From: Maylandia zebra
Taxonomy: Eukaryota > Chordata > Actinopteri > Cichliformes > Cichlidae
Direction of reading: 5' to 3'
DNA length: 64,000 nucleotides
Assembly (NCBI RefSeq): GCF_041146795.1
Contig: NC_135170.1
Location: 23,120,033-23,184,032 of the forward strand
Part shown: positions 46,701 to 57,100 of the stretch, in pieces
Numbering within the stretch: position 1 is the stretch's first letter
How the letters are laid out: every line of letters starts with the position of its first letter
Notes under the pieces: model-generated
Told to the model about the DNA's origin: nothing
The model's database searches: none
The model's input: only the letters and a program-made list of their open reading frames with translations
Made by a program: the position numbers and the translations under genes

Positions 46701-49700
46701 GAGAACATGGTTGTTGTTCAATAATAAAATTATTCCTCAAAAATACAACTTGCCTAATAATTCTGCACTCCCTGTAAAACCTCTTTAATTTTGTGCACTA
46801 TTACACTAGATTCTGAGAGTTGCACATACCTAGATACACTAGGACTTCTATTTTTTTAACAGTGTGTTTCATCATTAAGCAGTTATGTCTGCCAGAGATC
46901 ACCAATGCAATATACTGTATGAATGAAGCATCCATTCTGACTGCCAGCGGCCTTTCTGCAAATGAGATGACATTTAAAAATGGCAGTGGCTGATGCTCAT
47001 CTGTTGTGTCACATCATTTTTGTCCTGGAATGTTTAAAGACTTTAAAACTTTTATTTTAATTTTAGTGTGTGTTCACATGAAGTATTTTCCCACAGAACA
47101 CCCCAACCCGAGGTGAGCTTTGAGGAAACAGAATTGGCAGGTGCTGCTCCTACAGGTAGTTAAAAAATAGCTTTTATTTGTCTGTCAAGGTGCTGATAGT
47201 TAAAACAAAATAGCCTATTTGTTTATTTACATTTCTTTTCTCTTGCCAAGTAGTAACCACATATTTGCATGTTGCTATTTTCATAAACAGGTGTCTCCCC
47301 ATGTGATAAGGAAGACATAGAACTGCTTGAGAAGGCTCTAGAGAAAGCCCTCCGTGTGCGCACCAGCTCAGAACCTTCTAAAAAAGAATCCAAAATACCC
47401 AAACCTGGAAAGGAAACGGGGACTTTAGGTGCTAGGCCTGTGGATATCACACATTCATCTGCAGCATCTAGAGGAAGCCAAAGAACGATAAGGTCATCCA
47501 CTAAATCTGCCAGCCTTGACAGAAAAGGGTACGGACGGCCTGGATTATCAGTATGCTCCTCACTAGCCTCGGGACCTTTAGCTAGCGCCGACCCCGGACA
47601 GACCAAAAGAACAGATAATAGAAACACGATCCAAAACCATCCTGCCTCATCAGCTGGCGCTTTGCATCACCAGGCTTCTAGGAAACTGCAGCAGGCTGTC
47701 ATGCCGTCTGTCTCTCCTGATCACATCACAAGCTTGCTCTCTAAAAACAAGACTATCAGAAGCAATATGTTGAGTGGTGATGACCTGAGGAAAGCTGCAC
47801 CTGTCGCTGCAAATTCTTCAAATAACGTAGTGTCCTCTTCACAAACAAATGAGCCAGGAGCATGCAGTTTCCCTCAACAGAATGGGCATGTTTTTTAGAA
47901 TTACACTATGAAAATAACCATGCTTTGTAAAAAACAAAAACATGTTCTGTAATATTATAATCATTCTGTTTGACTTTGCTTCAGCAGGATATTTTCTGAG
48001 CAAACAACAAAATGGAAATCTTTAAAGAGCAAGCAGAGCAGGTGCCTACAATGCATTGTAATGCAAAAAAATATAAAAACAAAATTCCTCCTTGTACATT
48101 TTTCCTTTATTCACAAAGTTTCCTTCTGTACATTATCTTCAGACTGTGGGATAAAGCCGTTGCCCTACAGACGAACCCTGGGCCTGGGAAGAGTCACTTC
48201 ATGGAGAGAATGAGAGCTACGGTAAAATGGATCAGCTGGGGTCAGCCATGATGTCATGTTAAACTGGAATTTATGCTCTAATTTAGAAAACCAGCCAAGT
48301 GTATTAATGAGAAATTCTAGCTAATATACATTAATTTCTCTAAACAACCCCTGTGTTTCATTGTACACCATTTTTCCTTTGCTTTGTTTAGTTTCCCAGG
48401 AATTGGCCATTTGGCAGCCCGTATGAGACCAGGGCTCTGCTGGACAGGTTGATTCACCAAGCTCAAGACTTGAAACAGCTCTGCGGGGAGCCTCTAACCA
48501 AACAGATGCCAGAGATAACATTAAGACTGGGTAATAGAGAAGCTTTTATGTGAATTCGGGAGAAATGAAAGGGACTGATTCCATAAGTCAGTGGGTGACA
48601 AAATAACAATGTGGGAGTTGGCAGGAAGTGACTGTGCGAGCTATTTCGACTGATACAAATCAAGACTTTCCTTTGCCAGGAACCATCAGGAAGTTGACGT
48701 TTTTCTATAACTGTAACAACTTTCATGCGCTAAGAGTGACTGTAAACACACTTTTAATGCAACTCCACTTGCTTCTCAGTAAGCTTCTATTATAACTCTC
48801 TTTTTTTAATGTGCTTTCTTACAGTTAGTACAGGCGACAAGTATGATTCCTGTATGTCGCTGGAAAGGCTGCAGCTCACAGCAGCTGAGCTCAAGAATTT
48901 TGCAGATCAAGTGAAACAAGGTAAGAATCCTGTTTGTACGCAGCATAATAAACATCATAAACCTTTCTGTAAAATAATTGTTTCTCCAGCATTAATTGCA
49001 GATCATTGATCTTTGTTTGTAGACAGGTGGTCATTAGCTGGAAGACACCTTATCAAAAATATTTATTCCTTTGCACTGACTTTCCTAAAGGAGATGCTGG
49101 TGGAGACATCATGACATGGTTTTTGGCTGTGTTTAACCAGTGTTACATACATTTTGCGATTTCTTTTCCATGTGGGTCATCGTCTATGGGCATCCCAGTT
49201 TGAGTCTGTACCTACAATATGCACAGCAGCATTTCCATTTCCTCCACTGATGCAGTTATAAAGAACCTGAATGACGAGAGATTTTCCATTCACACCTTCA
49301 CAAAGATTTATTGATGTTTACTCGTTAAAGCACCAATGTAGCACAAGTAGCAACTAAATCCAGTGTGTCAGAGAAGTTTCCAGTAATGAATAGGTCCACA
49401 CGTCTGGTGTCATCCAATCTAGCATCTCACGTTAGTATTTTTATTTCACCGCGTTGTAATATCCAGGGAGGGAATTATCTTTTATTGCTTTTTAACAGCA
49501 TTTAGAAAATGATTATGGTGAGTGCAGCGTGCTAACGCGCTAATGGAGCCTCTCCATCTTGGCGTATGGAAAATGAAAGCAGAGCTGCCGTGAACCCTCA
49601 GCGCCAGCTCAGTCCTTTCCTTGGCCTCAACAGACCCCCCTCACCCCCTCGTCCCCATGACGATGGGGTTTTAAAGCTGTCTGTCCTGATGCCACTAAGC

Positions 49701-50247
49701 AAGGGCCTAGCTATTTAAAGCTGAGGCAACAGAGCAGAAAGAAAAAAGTTTTAGGGGTATGGTTGCTCGCGCTCTAAAAATAACCTTTTTTTCCGTCAGA
49801 GTGGAAAGCATGGGATCGATGGAGGCCAGAGGGAGGTTGTTTTTGCCCCACTGGGGCAAATGGTGTGCAGGGAGATGGGAGAACTTCACCCCTGCCCCTG
49901 ACTATAACATATGCAACAGAGGCAGAGCTGCAAGAGCTTGAGCAGCTGCGGATGAGGGTGGCATTGCTGCAACAAGAGGTTGATCTTGAACAGGTAGGTG
50001 ACGTGTTCTGAAAGCACCTCGTGAGTTTTACATACCTGCATGTTCTTTTTTAGTAGAAGCTAGGAACTGGCTGACAGTCTTTTCTGATGTCCCACAGGCT
50101 CTGTTGGACACCCTGTCCCCTCAGTTTTCGGCTGTCGTACCTGGGCCTGAACGTCTGAGCCCCAGTGTACTCAGAGACATGTACTCCCTGCTGGGTGAAG
50201 GAGGGGAACGTTTCCCAGCTATAGTCCTGGACTCTGAGCCTGCATGA
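43779..50247 (+). CDS. tedc2: tubulin epsilon and delta complex protein 2
   Basis: TEDC2 (human C16orf59) works with TEDC1 and delta/epsilon-tubulin in stabilising centriole triplet microtubules. Exons: 43779-43882, 47097-47155, 47291 to about 47885, about 47985-48041, 48143-48221, 48392-48530, 48825-48920, 49920-49993 and 50098-50247, roughly 450 residues. Matches to the family include an N-terminal helix ([20 protein letters not shown]), [19 protein letters not shown], the [10 protein letters not shown] segment, a helical C-terminal half ([23 protein letters not shown]) and the end [20 protein letters not shown]. The middle is a Ser/Lys-rich low-complexity linker. Intron 1 (3.2 kb) contains a tRNA and two transposons. 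Introns 1, 6 and 7 exceed 300 bases and intron 7 holds nothing recognisable. The exon 3 donor is unresolved. Confidence 0.88.
44141..44214 (+). tRNA. tRNA-Thr (anticodon AGT)
   Basis: 74 bases fold as a full cloverleaf: acceptor arm GGCGCTG with CAGTGCC (one G-U pair) plus discriminator T; anticodon stem CCTGT/ACAGG with loop CTAGTAA giving anticodon AGT at 44175-44177; T arm CTGGG-TTCGAAT-CCCAG. The A-box (TGGCTTAGTTGG) and B-box (GGTTCGAATCC) promoters are intact. A T-run-like TTTT follows at 44214-44217 as a pol III stop. No intron. It lies in tedc2 intron 1 in the same orientation as the gene. Confidence 0.97.
44872..45143. mobile_element. MITE-like element with 15-bp terminal inverted repeats
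   Basis: CCCATATGGAAAAGA at 44872-44886 is exactly complementary to 45129-45143, delimiting a 272-base AT-rich unit without coding capacity. Internal sequence shows further short palindromes ('cataagccttatatg'). No clear target duplication was identified, so the superfamily is open. It sits 69 bases before the Tc1-like transposon in tedc2 intron 1. Confidence 0.65.
45213..46774 (+). mobile_element. complete Tc1-like DNA transposon
   Basis: Terminal inverted repeats (CAGGGAGTGCAGAATTATTA at 45213 and its complement ending at 46774) are flanked by TA at 45211-45212 and 46775-46776, the Tc1/mariner target duplication. A second inner pair of near-copies (GTGCATAATTATTAGGCAAC at 45393-45412 and complement at 46565-46584) gives a doubled inverted-repeat layout like the IR/DR type of some Tc1 elements. 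The transposase ORF is intact. Everything needed for mobility appears present. Confidence 0.95.
45431..46447 (+). CDS. Tc1-like transposase, DDE type with D37E spacing
   Basis: 338 residues, normal for Tc1 transposases. An N-terminal helix-turn-helix DNA-binding part (residues about 5-110, with [21 protein letters not shown]) is followed by the DDE domain: Asp144 in VLWTDDMRV, a [11 protein letters not shown] strand, Asp237 in MQDNAPSH and Glu275 in [11 protein letters not shown]. There are 37 residues between the second Asp and the Glu, against 34 in classic Tc1; the extra residues lie in the IKEEKLMTW loop. No stop or frameshift. Minus-strand ORFs over the same bases are shadows. Confidence 0.95.
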   Translation: MGQKKDLTGSEKSKIVRYLAEGCSSLKIAKLLKRDHRTIKRFIQNSQQGRKKRVEKPRRKITAHELRKVKRAAAKMPLATSLAIFQRCNITGVPKSTRCAILRDMAKVRKAERRPPLNKTHKLKRQDWAKKYLKTDFSKVLWTDDMRVSLDGPDGWARGWIGKGQRAPVRLRRQQGGGGVLVWAGIIKDELVGPFRVEDRVKLNSQSYCQFLEDTFFKQWYRKKSASFKKNMIFMQDNAPSHASKYSTAWLARKGIKEEKLMTWPPCSPDLNPIENLWSIIKCEIYKEGKQYTSLNSVWEAVVAAARNVDGEQIKTLTGSMDGRLLSVLAKKGGYIGR

Positions 50248-50908
50248 CTAATGAGCACATTAAATTGACTTATAGGTTTGTAAGTTTAGAAACAGGTATG
50301 AATACATTAAAGGCCTCGTGGTATGCTGCAATCTGGTGCAACACTGATGAAATCAAACCCCTCTGACATAGTCAAAACAAGGACATGGTTAAAAAAAAAC
50401 AAAGGGGGGAACTGAATTGAGTGAACAGCCTCAGAGGGCAGCTGTGGTTCAGGAGGTTCTGCTGGAGGGGTTCGATGCTCTGTGTTACACCTCGTGATCC
50501 TAAAGATATCATGGAAATATTAATGGATGGATAAACAGGTGTACCTAATAAAATGGTAACTGAAACATCACGAATGATTATTTTGAAGAATCTGTTTTTA
50601 ATAGTGGCATCGCTGTGTTATGTCAGTGTCTCATGTCATGTCACAACTGTATAAAACTGTGATCATTAATCCTGTCTCTTAAACGCAGCTTCTGAATAAA
50701 TGCCTCAGGCACAATTTTAAGTATCACCATTGATCAGAGTAACGTAATAAAAGATACATAATATTACAGTGACTTTAAGTGTGTGTATTTGTGATGTAAG
50801 CTGTAGGTTAAATTATATGTTTGAGTTGTTTCTAATTTTTCCTTTTTGCTAAATTCTGACACATCGTAACTGATGCCTCAGAAGTGTAATATTCACTCGG
50901 TGAATTTT

Positions 50909-50925
50909 GCCAGCAGGTGGCACTC
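50909..50925 (+). promoter_or_regulatory. CTCF-like motif, forward
   Basis: GCCAGCAGGTGGCACTC fits the vertebrate CTCF core CCASYAGRKGGC at every position. A second forward candidate is GACAGGTGGCGCTG in 51296-51313. Binding is inference. Confidence 0.5.
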
Positions 50926-52959
50926 AATTCACAGAAAAAAAAGTCCAAATTACATTTTAATCAAAGATGCCCTTGCAAGTTTACCTGTGTGTTTCACTTC
51001 ATATCATTCATTTTCAGTGTTTAAATAAAAAAGAAAGAAGAAATGTGCCACCACCACACACACACACTTCCATACTGTTTTTCCATATGTTTTTGATCCC
51101 CCATATTGAGCCAGCATAATCTTTCATACATACATCTGCTAGATCGCATATATGGGGCCATCACTGTGTTTCTGTGATATGGTATTCACGATCAAATGTG
51201 CTATGAGGCTGTACGTGAGATTCAGGAGCGCCTGGAGGAGCCTTAGAGGCTCGTGCCCACAGATGACGGGTGGATGGCAGGGGCTGTGCCAGACTGGGCG
51301 ACAGGTGGCGCTGGGTTCTCGCAGCAGGACGTGGGTGTTGAAGCCCTGCTGCACCGGCCCTTCATGCGCACGCACACAAACAGGGAGACATGCACACCCA
51401 GAGCCGGCTGAGTCATAAAGAAGATGTGCTTGGGTGTGCCTGGCATCGCAGCATGCTGCAAGCTGGAAATGGCATGTTTCCCTGAGGAGAGGGACAAAAA
51501 AATGATTATATGAAAAAAGGAGGAGTATTTCAGCCTCAGATGGCTGGATGAGTCCAAAAGAACAAGGGCCTGATGGTTTGAACGTCTGTTCCTGGGTTCA
51601 AAGAAGAATACATTTGCAGGTTTACAAGACCTGTTCACACAGAACTGTCCAACTACTTTTGGATTGCAGTCATCTGCAGGGCACTGGATCAGAGTGCTGC
51701 TGGTTTATGGCCTCACATAGTCTTAGATCTGTGTTTGTCTATGTGTGTGAGGGAGGTAAAAAAAAGGAGGCATGGAAGTATCCTTGGGTCAACACTGTAC
51801 ATAGTTCCTAGTGGGAGTGGTGCTCATGCAGCTCAGCCTTCCTGTGACCTGCATGCATCAGCTGCTGCCTGGCTTTGCCTGTCACCAGCAGAGCTCTTCC
51901 ACTCTTCCAGCATGGCCCGGTCCTCCCAAGGTTATGCATGCCTCACGCCTTTATCCCATTTTTCTCACGCCTCTTTGTGACACATAATGGAAGATGCAAG
52001 ACAGTTTTACTGTCCGTGGGTGAAACTTCATGGAAATTACTGCCATATGCCACGCATACACACACACTTACAGAGGGGAAAAGTTCAAATACTTTGGAGC
52101 TTCCACTCTTTTTTTTCTTTTCCTCCAGTCATCTCACTTTTAATTGCTTACTGGAGTCTAAGCACAAATCCCCAGAAACCCAACAGAGCTACCAAGAATC
52201 CACTTCTGTCCTTCAAATGCCCATTGCGCTTGAACGTCTCTTTTCTACTGCGCCCCCACTCCTCACAAAGACATTCCTCACTTCCCCTCTTTTATTTCTC
52301 TTTGGCTGTTCTAAATAGCTGTTGCTGATTGAGCTACAGCCGAGATTGTTAAGTCAATGTAGTCATCAGTTAGGCAACATTAGGGTATATTTTTTGATTT
52401 CCCCCCACTGATCAGGCAGTCAAGTTGAATTTTTCTGTCAAGACAACCCATACACGGTCTTAACAGCAGCTGTCCTGTACAGAAAGAAGCCTGTTTGGCA
52501 TTTATAAGGGAGCATGACGTATTTTCTATTCTGGTAAAATCTCTGATTATCATATTATCAAGAATAAGTTGAGCTGATAAAAAAAATAAATCTTGGAAGC
52601 ATTAAAAGGCTAACATGCTGTCGTAGAAAACCCAGTAATGCCTGAAGATAAAACAGACAATCAGATTTGTGTGTCCTTCACAAACGTAGCTTTATAAATG
52701 TGGAGGAGGACGATTAGCAAACGTTGGACATGAAAGGTGTCTAGATTGATTTTATTTAATTCTTTTTTTTTGTGGAAGAGCGAGCATACAAGGGGATTAA
52801 CTACTACTAGGCTGCTTTCCATTCAGAAAGAACTGGCTCCAGCCGTGTGTGTGCATGTGTGTGTGGGAGGGAAGGTGGAGGCTGCCTGTATTTTTTTATG
52901 AGTATTTCTGCCACGAGTCAATATTTTCATCATTGTATTTACATTAATAGAGGCCCTAT

Positions 52960-52974
52960 ATATATATATATATG

Positions 52975-53012
<38 letters not shown>
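52960..53012 (+). repeat. TA microsatellite
   Basis: (TA)n with one interrupted GTATGTG segment. Forms a perfect self-complementary tract. Confidence 0.9.
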
Positions 53013-53021
<9 letters not shown>

Positions 53022-53446
53022 TGATGACTGACTCATGTTGACGTGATGGGGATGGAATCACTGTGACTGTGTGATTGTGTGATTCCCATGAAGAGATGAC
53101 ACATCTGTAGCGATCTATATGGGGAATGTCCCTTTTCTTTTTTCAGTAAACATAGAGATAAATAAGGATTTCCCATTCGCGTCTAATTTCAAGTCAACAC
53201 TAGGCTTCTGCGTTCCCATGGGGAACGTTTTATACTGCAGGAAAACAAAGATGCTGCATTTGAGAGGCAGTGATGGGAGCATGAAGAATAGAGAGAGCAG
53301 TTAACTCTCCTCCCCTCCCCCTTCCTGTGTTTCGTCAACCCCTGTTCTCCCTACTTCAGTGTTTGATGTCACCAATGAGCTAACGAATCGTAGCACTTGG
53401 ACTTCCCAGTTTTTCCTCCCTAGCCCCTCCTCTTTCCTTAAGCCTT

Positions 53447-53457
53447 TATATATATAT
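53447..53457 (+). promoter_or_regulatory. TATA box of the TMEM100-like gene
   Basis: TATATATATAT preceded by 'agccttta' and followed about 30 bases later by 'tgcagagtgtac', a plausible start site. A 5' UTR intron is possible from donor GTGAGT at 53560 to acceptor CAG at 53702-53704, after a pyrimidine-rich tract, before the ATG at 53783. Confidence 0.5.
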
Positions 53458-53782
53458 GCCCCCCTCACTACGTTCTGCAGAGTGTACAATGTGCTACTAG
53501 AGAGCCGGCAGACAGTGTACAGAGAAACAGCAAGAGAGGGAGGCAGAGAAGAGGAAAGTGTGAGTGGATTTCAGCTGATTTTAGAAGATTTCATCGGACA
53601 TGTTCAAGCCATACCTGCTCAAGTCGTTTCTTTGGTCTCATACAGACCTCCTTCTCCTTCCTCTCCTTTTTTCCGCCTCCGTTTGTCTCGTTCTGTCTCT
53701 CCAGGCCAGAGCTACCTACAAGTAGGATCCCAGAAGCCAACGCTGCTGATCCTGTCAGGATACGCCAGCCCACACAGTCAGG

Positions 53783-54172
53783 ATGGGCTGTACAACAGGC
53801 CATTTGGCTTGCCAACCACAGCCGCAGACCAACTTGGGGCAGGAGGGTCAATCGCTAGAGACTGGTGGGGCCAAAGTGCCCGAGGTGCTCTCCTCTCTGG
53901 AGCGTCTATCTCAGGCTACTGGAGGAATGGAGAAGTCCTGGTACCGCTGCATCTTTCCATTTGGAATCATCTCTTTAGTTATCGGTGTAGCAGGAACAGG
54001 AGTGACCTACACTTATAATGACCTGCCTCAGACTAAAGTGGTGTCAGTTGTGCTACTCGTCATGGGTATTTTGCTGTTAATGATGGCAACTGCTTGTTGG
54101 ACTGTCCACAAGAAGAAGAGAAGGAAAAAGAAAGAGGGGGGCTCATTCACGTCTGAGCAGTGTCCCCTGTGA
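53783..54172 (+). CDS. TMEM100-like two-pass membrane protein
   Basis: 129 residues in a single coding exon; TMEM100 (134 residues in human) has the same size. ATGGMEKSWYRCIFPF at about residues 45-60 corresponds to the TMEM100 stretch leading into the first membrane segment. Two hydrophobic segments follow (about 54-77 and 86-107), separated by YNDLPQTK, and the tail is strongly basic (HKKKRRKKK). TMEM100 is a BMP/ALK1-linked protein in vessels and a TRP-channel regulator in neurons; whether this relative does the same is unknown. An upstream overlapping ORF (53359-54018) lies in another frame and is rejected. The 3' UTR may run to an ATTAAA at 57225-57230. Confidence 0.72.
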   Translation: MGCTTGHLACQPQPQTNLGQEGQSLETGGAKVPEVLSSLERLSQATGGMEKSWYRCIFPFGIISLVIGVAGTGVTYTYNDLPQTKVVSVVLLVMGILLLMMATACWTVHKKKRRKKKEGGSFTSEQCPL

Positions 54173-57100
54173 GTGAACACAGGGGTATGATAGAGGAACA
54201 TGCCTAGAGCTGGGAGCTCAAGGTTTGGCCAGAAATTCTTCACTTCACCTCCCAATGCAACGTCCCTCCATTCTCTGAAGTTACAAAGTTGAATTCAAAT
54301 CATGTTGGAGATAGCTTGGGTCAAAAGGACAGATAAACATGACGCCGAAGATCTGTTTAGTCTGTGAGGTCTGCATCAGATTTTTTTGGATTGGCAATGA
54401 GAGATCACCAGTGCCTCACACGCTCTTTTATCATCAGACAGCAGGTGTCCGGTGTCAAAACAACCTCCGAGGAGATGTGCAAAATATGCATTGGACACTG
54501 CATGCATATTTACACACACTAACAGGCCTTTGATGACTTACGCACGAGCAGTTACAGCGGGAGCTCACACAGACACCTAACACGCTATGCAGAGCTGCTG
54601 CTGGAGTCAGTGCTGGCGTCACTAGGCACGTCAGTCACAGCATTCCTTGTATCAGGACAGGTGACTCTCCAAGAGGCCACAAACGGGCCAAAGACGGCAA
54701 CCCGATACCTGGCCGAAAAAGCAACGCACCCACGTCAGTGGCCAACGTCATTCACTCGTCCTGTGACACTACAGCAATGTGTTGGGGGCTTTTTTTTGCG
54801 CAATGAGAGATTGGAACTTGAGTCCTGCTGGATCTTACTGGCATCTGTGTGGACGATCAGTTGGAGAGGGTAGAGGACCTGCTGGAGGAGTGCAAAGTGT
54901 TTGTGTGTGCTCAAATTAAGATCCAGGTCAACTGAGAGACTTTTGGAATTTGGTCCTCACAATGAAGGAAAAAGAGATTTGCACATATGGCCATGTCCAT
55001 GGCAAACAAGAAAGCATTTTAAGTAAAGCGACATACCCTGAAAGGCCTTTTGTAGCTTCAGCTTCGCATTACAAAGGACTGGGGACCTAATTATGACTGA
55101 CTTGATTGCCTTTCTTTTCAATAAGTGAGCATTTACACTCAGCCCTATGTCTTTGTGGGACACCTCAACTCCATACAAAGGAGTCCAGGATTATTGAAGG
55201 ACACTGCCATAGGGGACATGCCACGGCAGGGACACTTTGACTGATCCTGCTCCCCTAGGGCCCCTCCCGTTTGGTGCCTTGAGCAACCACTCATGGAAAA
55301 AAGCTCTGCCACATTCCCCCACTCCAAGAGTTACCCCCCTTTGCTTTCTCTCTTTACCCAACAGGACTCTTCAAATCTGTTTCTCATTGTACACTGCCAG
55401 CTTCTGACTTAATCACACTCATTTTCCATTGTTGTATAGCCCAGGAGATGTGTGGACAGACTTATTATGCTCAAATTAAGACACACACTTACACGACAAC
55501 CTCACAGTCCGCAGACATTCATGCAGTCTTTATCTATCTGTGCCAAAGGAATTGGTTGTTTTAATTTTTTCCCCCAGCTGTGGAAAAAATGTTGATTAAA
55601 AGTGAGTCGCAAAATCCTGTGTGAAAATAGGATACAAGGCTGTTCTCTAGTGAAAATTGAGTAATAGGTAGGCTCTAAGTGGCTCTGGGGTTTCCTTTTC
55701 CTTCACATTTTCTTTTAGGAAGAGTGAGTGAATGTAGCTGCGCTCAGCGCCACATCTGTGAATAGGTGCTTTCTCACAGGATGAGATAAACAATGGCATT
55801 TTACTCTGTCTTAATCATTCTCTTTTGTGTGACTGAATGTAACATGAGGTTCAAAACGTAACTCCCGCAGGGAGTAAGTGCAATGTATACAATGTATAGC
55901 AATTTCAGAGAAGACAATTTGTCTCCACGTGAAGGACTTTAGTGACACTTCTTTACCTTTGAGAGCTACTATAGATCACTGTTGCATTGATTGTCTCCAC
56001 TGGTTTAGTCAAGCTTGCTAAGGAAAATGTGTCTGTATACCCAGGGGTAACAGTTAACATCGAATGCCAATCCCACCGAGGACCTTTTGAAGGCCAACTT
56101 GCCAAATTCAAGGCTGCATCTGTCATCCTGCCCAACCTCAGTACACTTGCAAAGAGTCGGCCCCTTTTCTTTTGACATGTTTTGCGGCTCAGTGTGCATT
56201 TAGATGTTGTCTTGCATGCTAATGAAGGAAGAGAAATATAGTTAGGAGGTAATGGAGAAAAACAAGGAACCTGGGAAGTCATTCCTTTCACTACATGTGG
56301 CAGTGAGTAGTTGCCCCAGCAGTTAGATTAGGATCAGCCATCCTGAACAAAGCAGTAATATTGTCGAGGAACATGATGCATTACTGGAATCCATGGCGAG
56401 AATTTAAATTGAATAGGAGAGGAATAAGTCTTCTCTGAACCTTAGATCAGTGTGTTTGCAAACACCGGCATACTGCAAGCATTTATAATTTTTTTTAAGG
56501 TAAATGTCAAATGCACAAAGCTCATAAAAGTATTTATAGGTGGGCCATTGTTTTAGTATCCTCTGATCAAGACAAGTTAAGATTTACATTACACGGGCTG
56601 TCTCGCTTTGCTATCAGATCCGTTCACCCGGATTAGGGTTTGCTCTAACAATGATGGGCATGAGTTGTGGACAGATGTGGTGGACCTGTCACAGATGTGG
56701 AAGAGAAGGATGTTTGGTGGCACAGAGAGGAAAAAAAGATGGTTATTCGTCAGTTTACTGTGGGAAACAAAGGATGCCAAAAACAAGATAGGTAACGTGT
56801 ATACGCTTATACTCTCGCCTCTGTATAGTCCACATTATATATGTAGTACACTTTGGCCGCATTGTTGTTCATTTTAAAGCTATATCGTGCCAGTATATTG
56901 ACACTAAACAAACAAACAAAAACAAAAAAATGATGGAAGGTGACCAGAAATTGTTTCTTGTTTCTTGGAGATGTGAAGTGATTTCCCTTCTGCCTTCTGA
57001 AAGATTAAAGGGAAAACCTACCTCTCTCTGCTGCGGGGAAAAATGTCCCTCTCCCAGAAGACAGCCATGCTGTCAGCCTATGCTTTTTGTCACTCCAGCG

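Larger units (their letters stand above)
50248..53440. other. tedc2 to TMEM100-like intergenic stretch
   Basis: No gene seen. A CTCF-like site is at 50909-50925 and another near 51296-51313. A 'ggtgtacctaataaaatgg' phrase (about 50558-50576) is a relic of a common fish repeat. A long TA microsatellite occupies about 52960-53012. ORFs at 51139-52328 are short, overlap on both strands and match nothing. Confidence 0.5.

Noticed and set aside
47223-47627. 134-codon minus-strand ORF
   Set aside because: It is antisense to tedc2 exon 3, whose plus-strand frame carries the conserved ALEKALRVR motif.
51139-52328. Cluster of overlapping ORFs of 80-147 codons
   Set aside because: Frames overlap on both strands, with no homology or splice structure recognised; typical of GC-richer intergenic DNA.
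53359-54018. 219-codon ORF overlapping the TMEM100-like gene
   Set aside because: It runs through the TATA box, the probable 5' UTR intron and the coding exon in another frame; its residues show no family features, while the overlapping 129-codon frame does.
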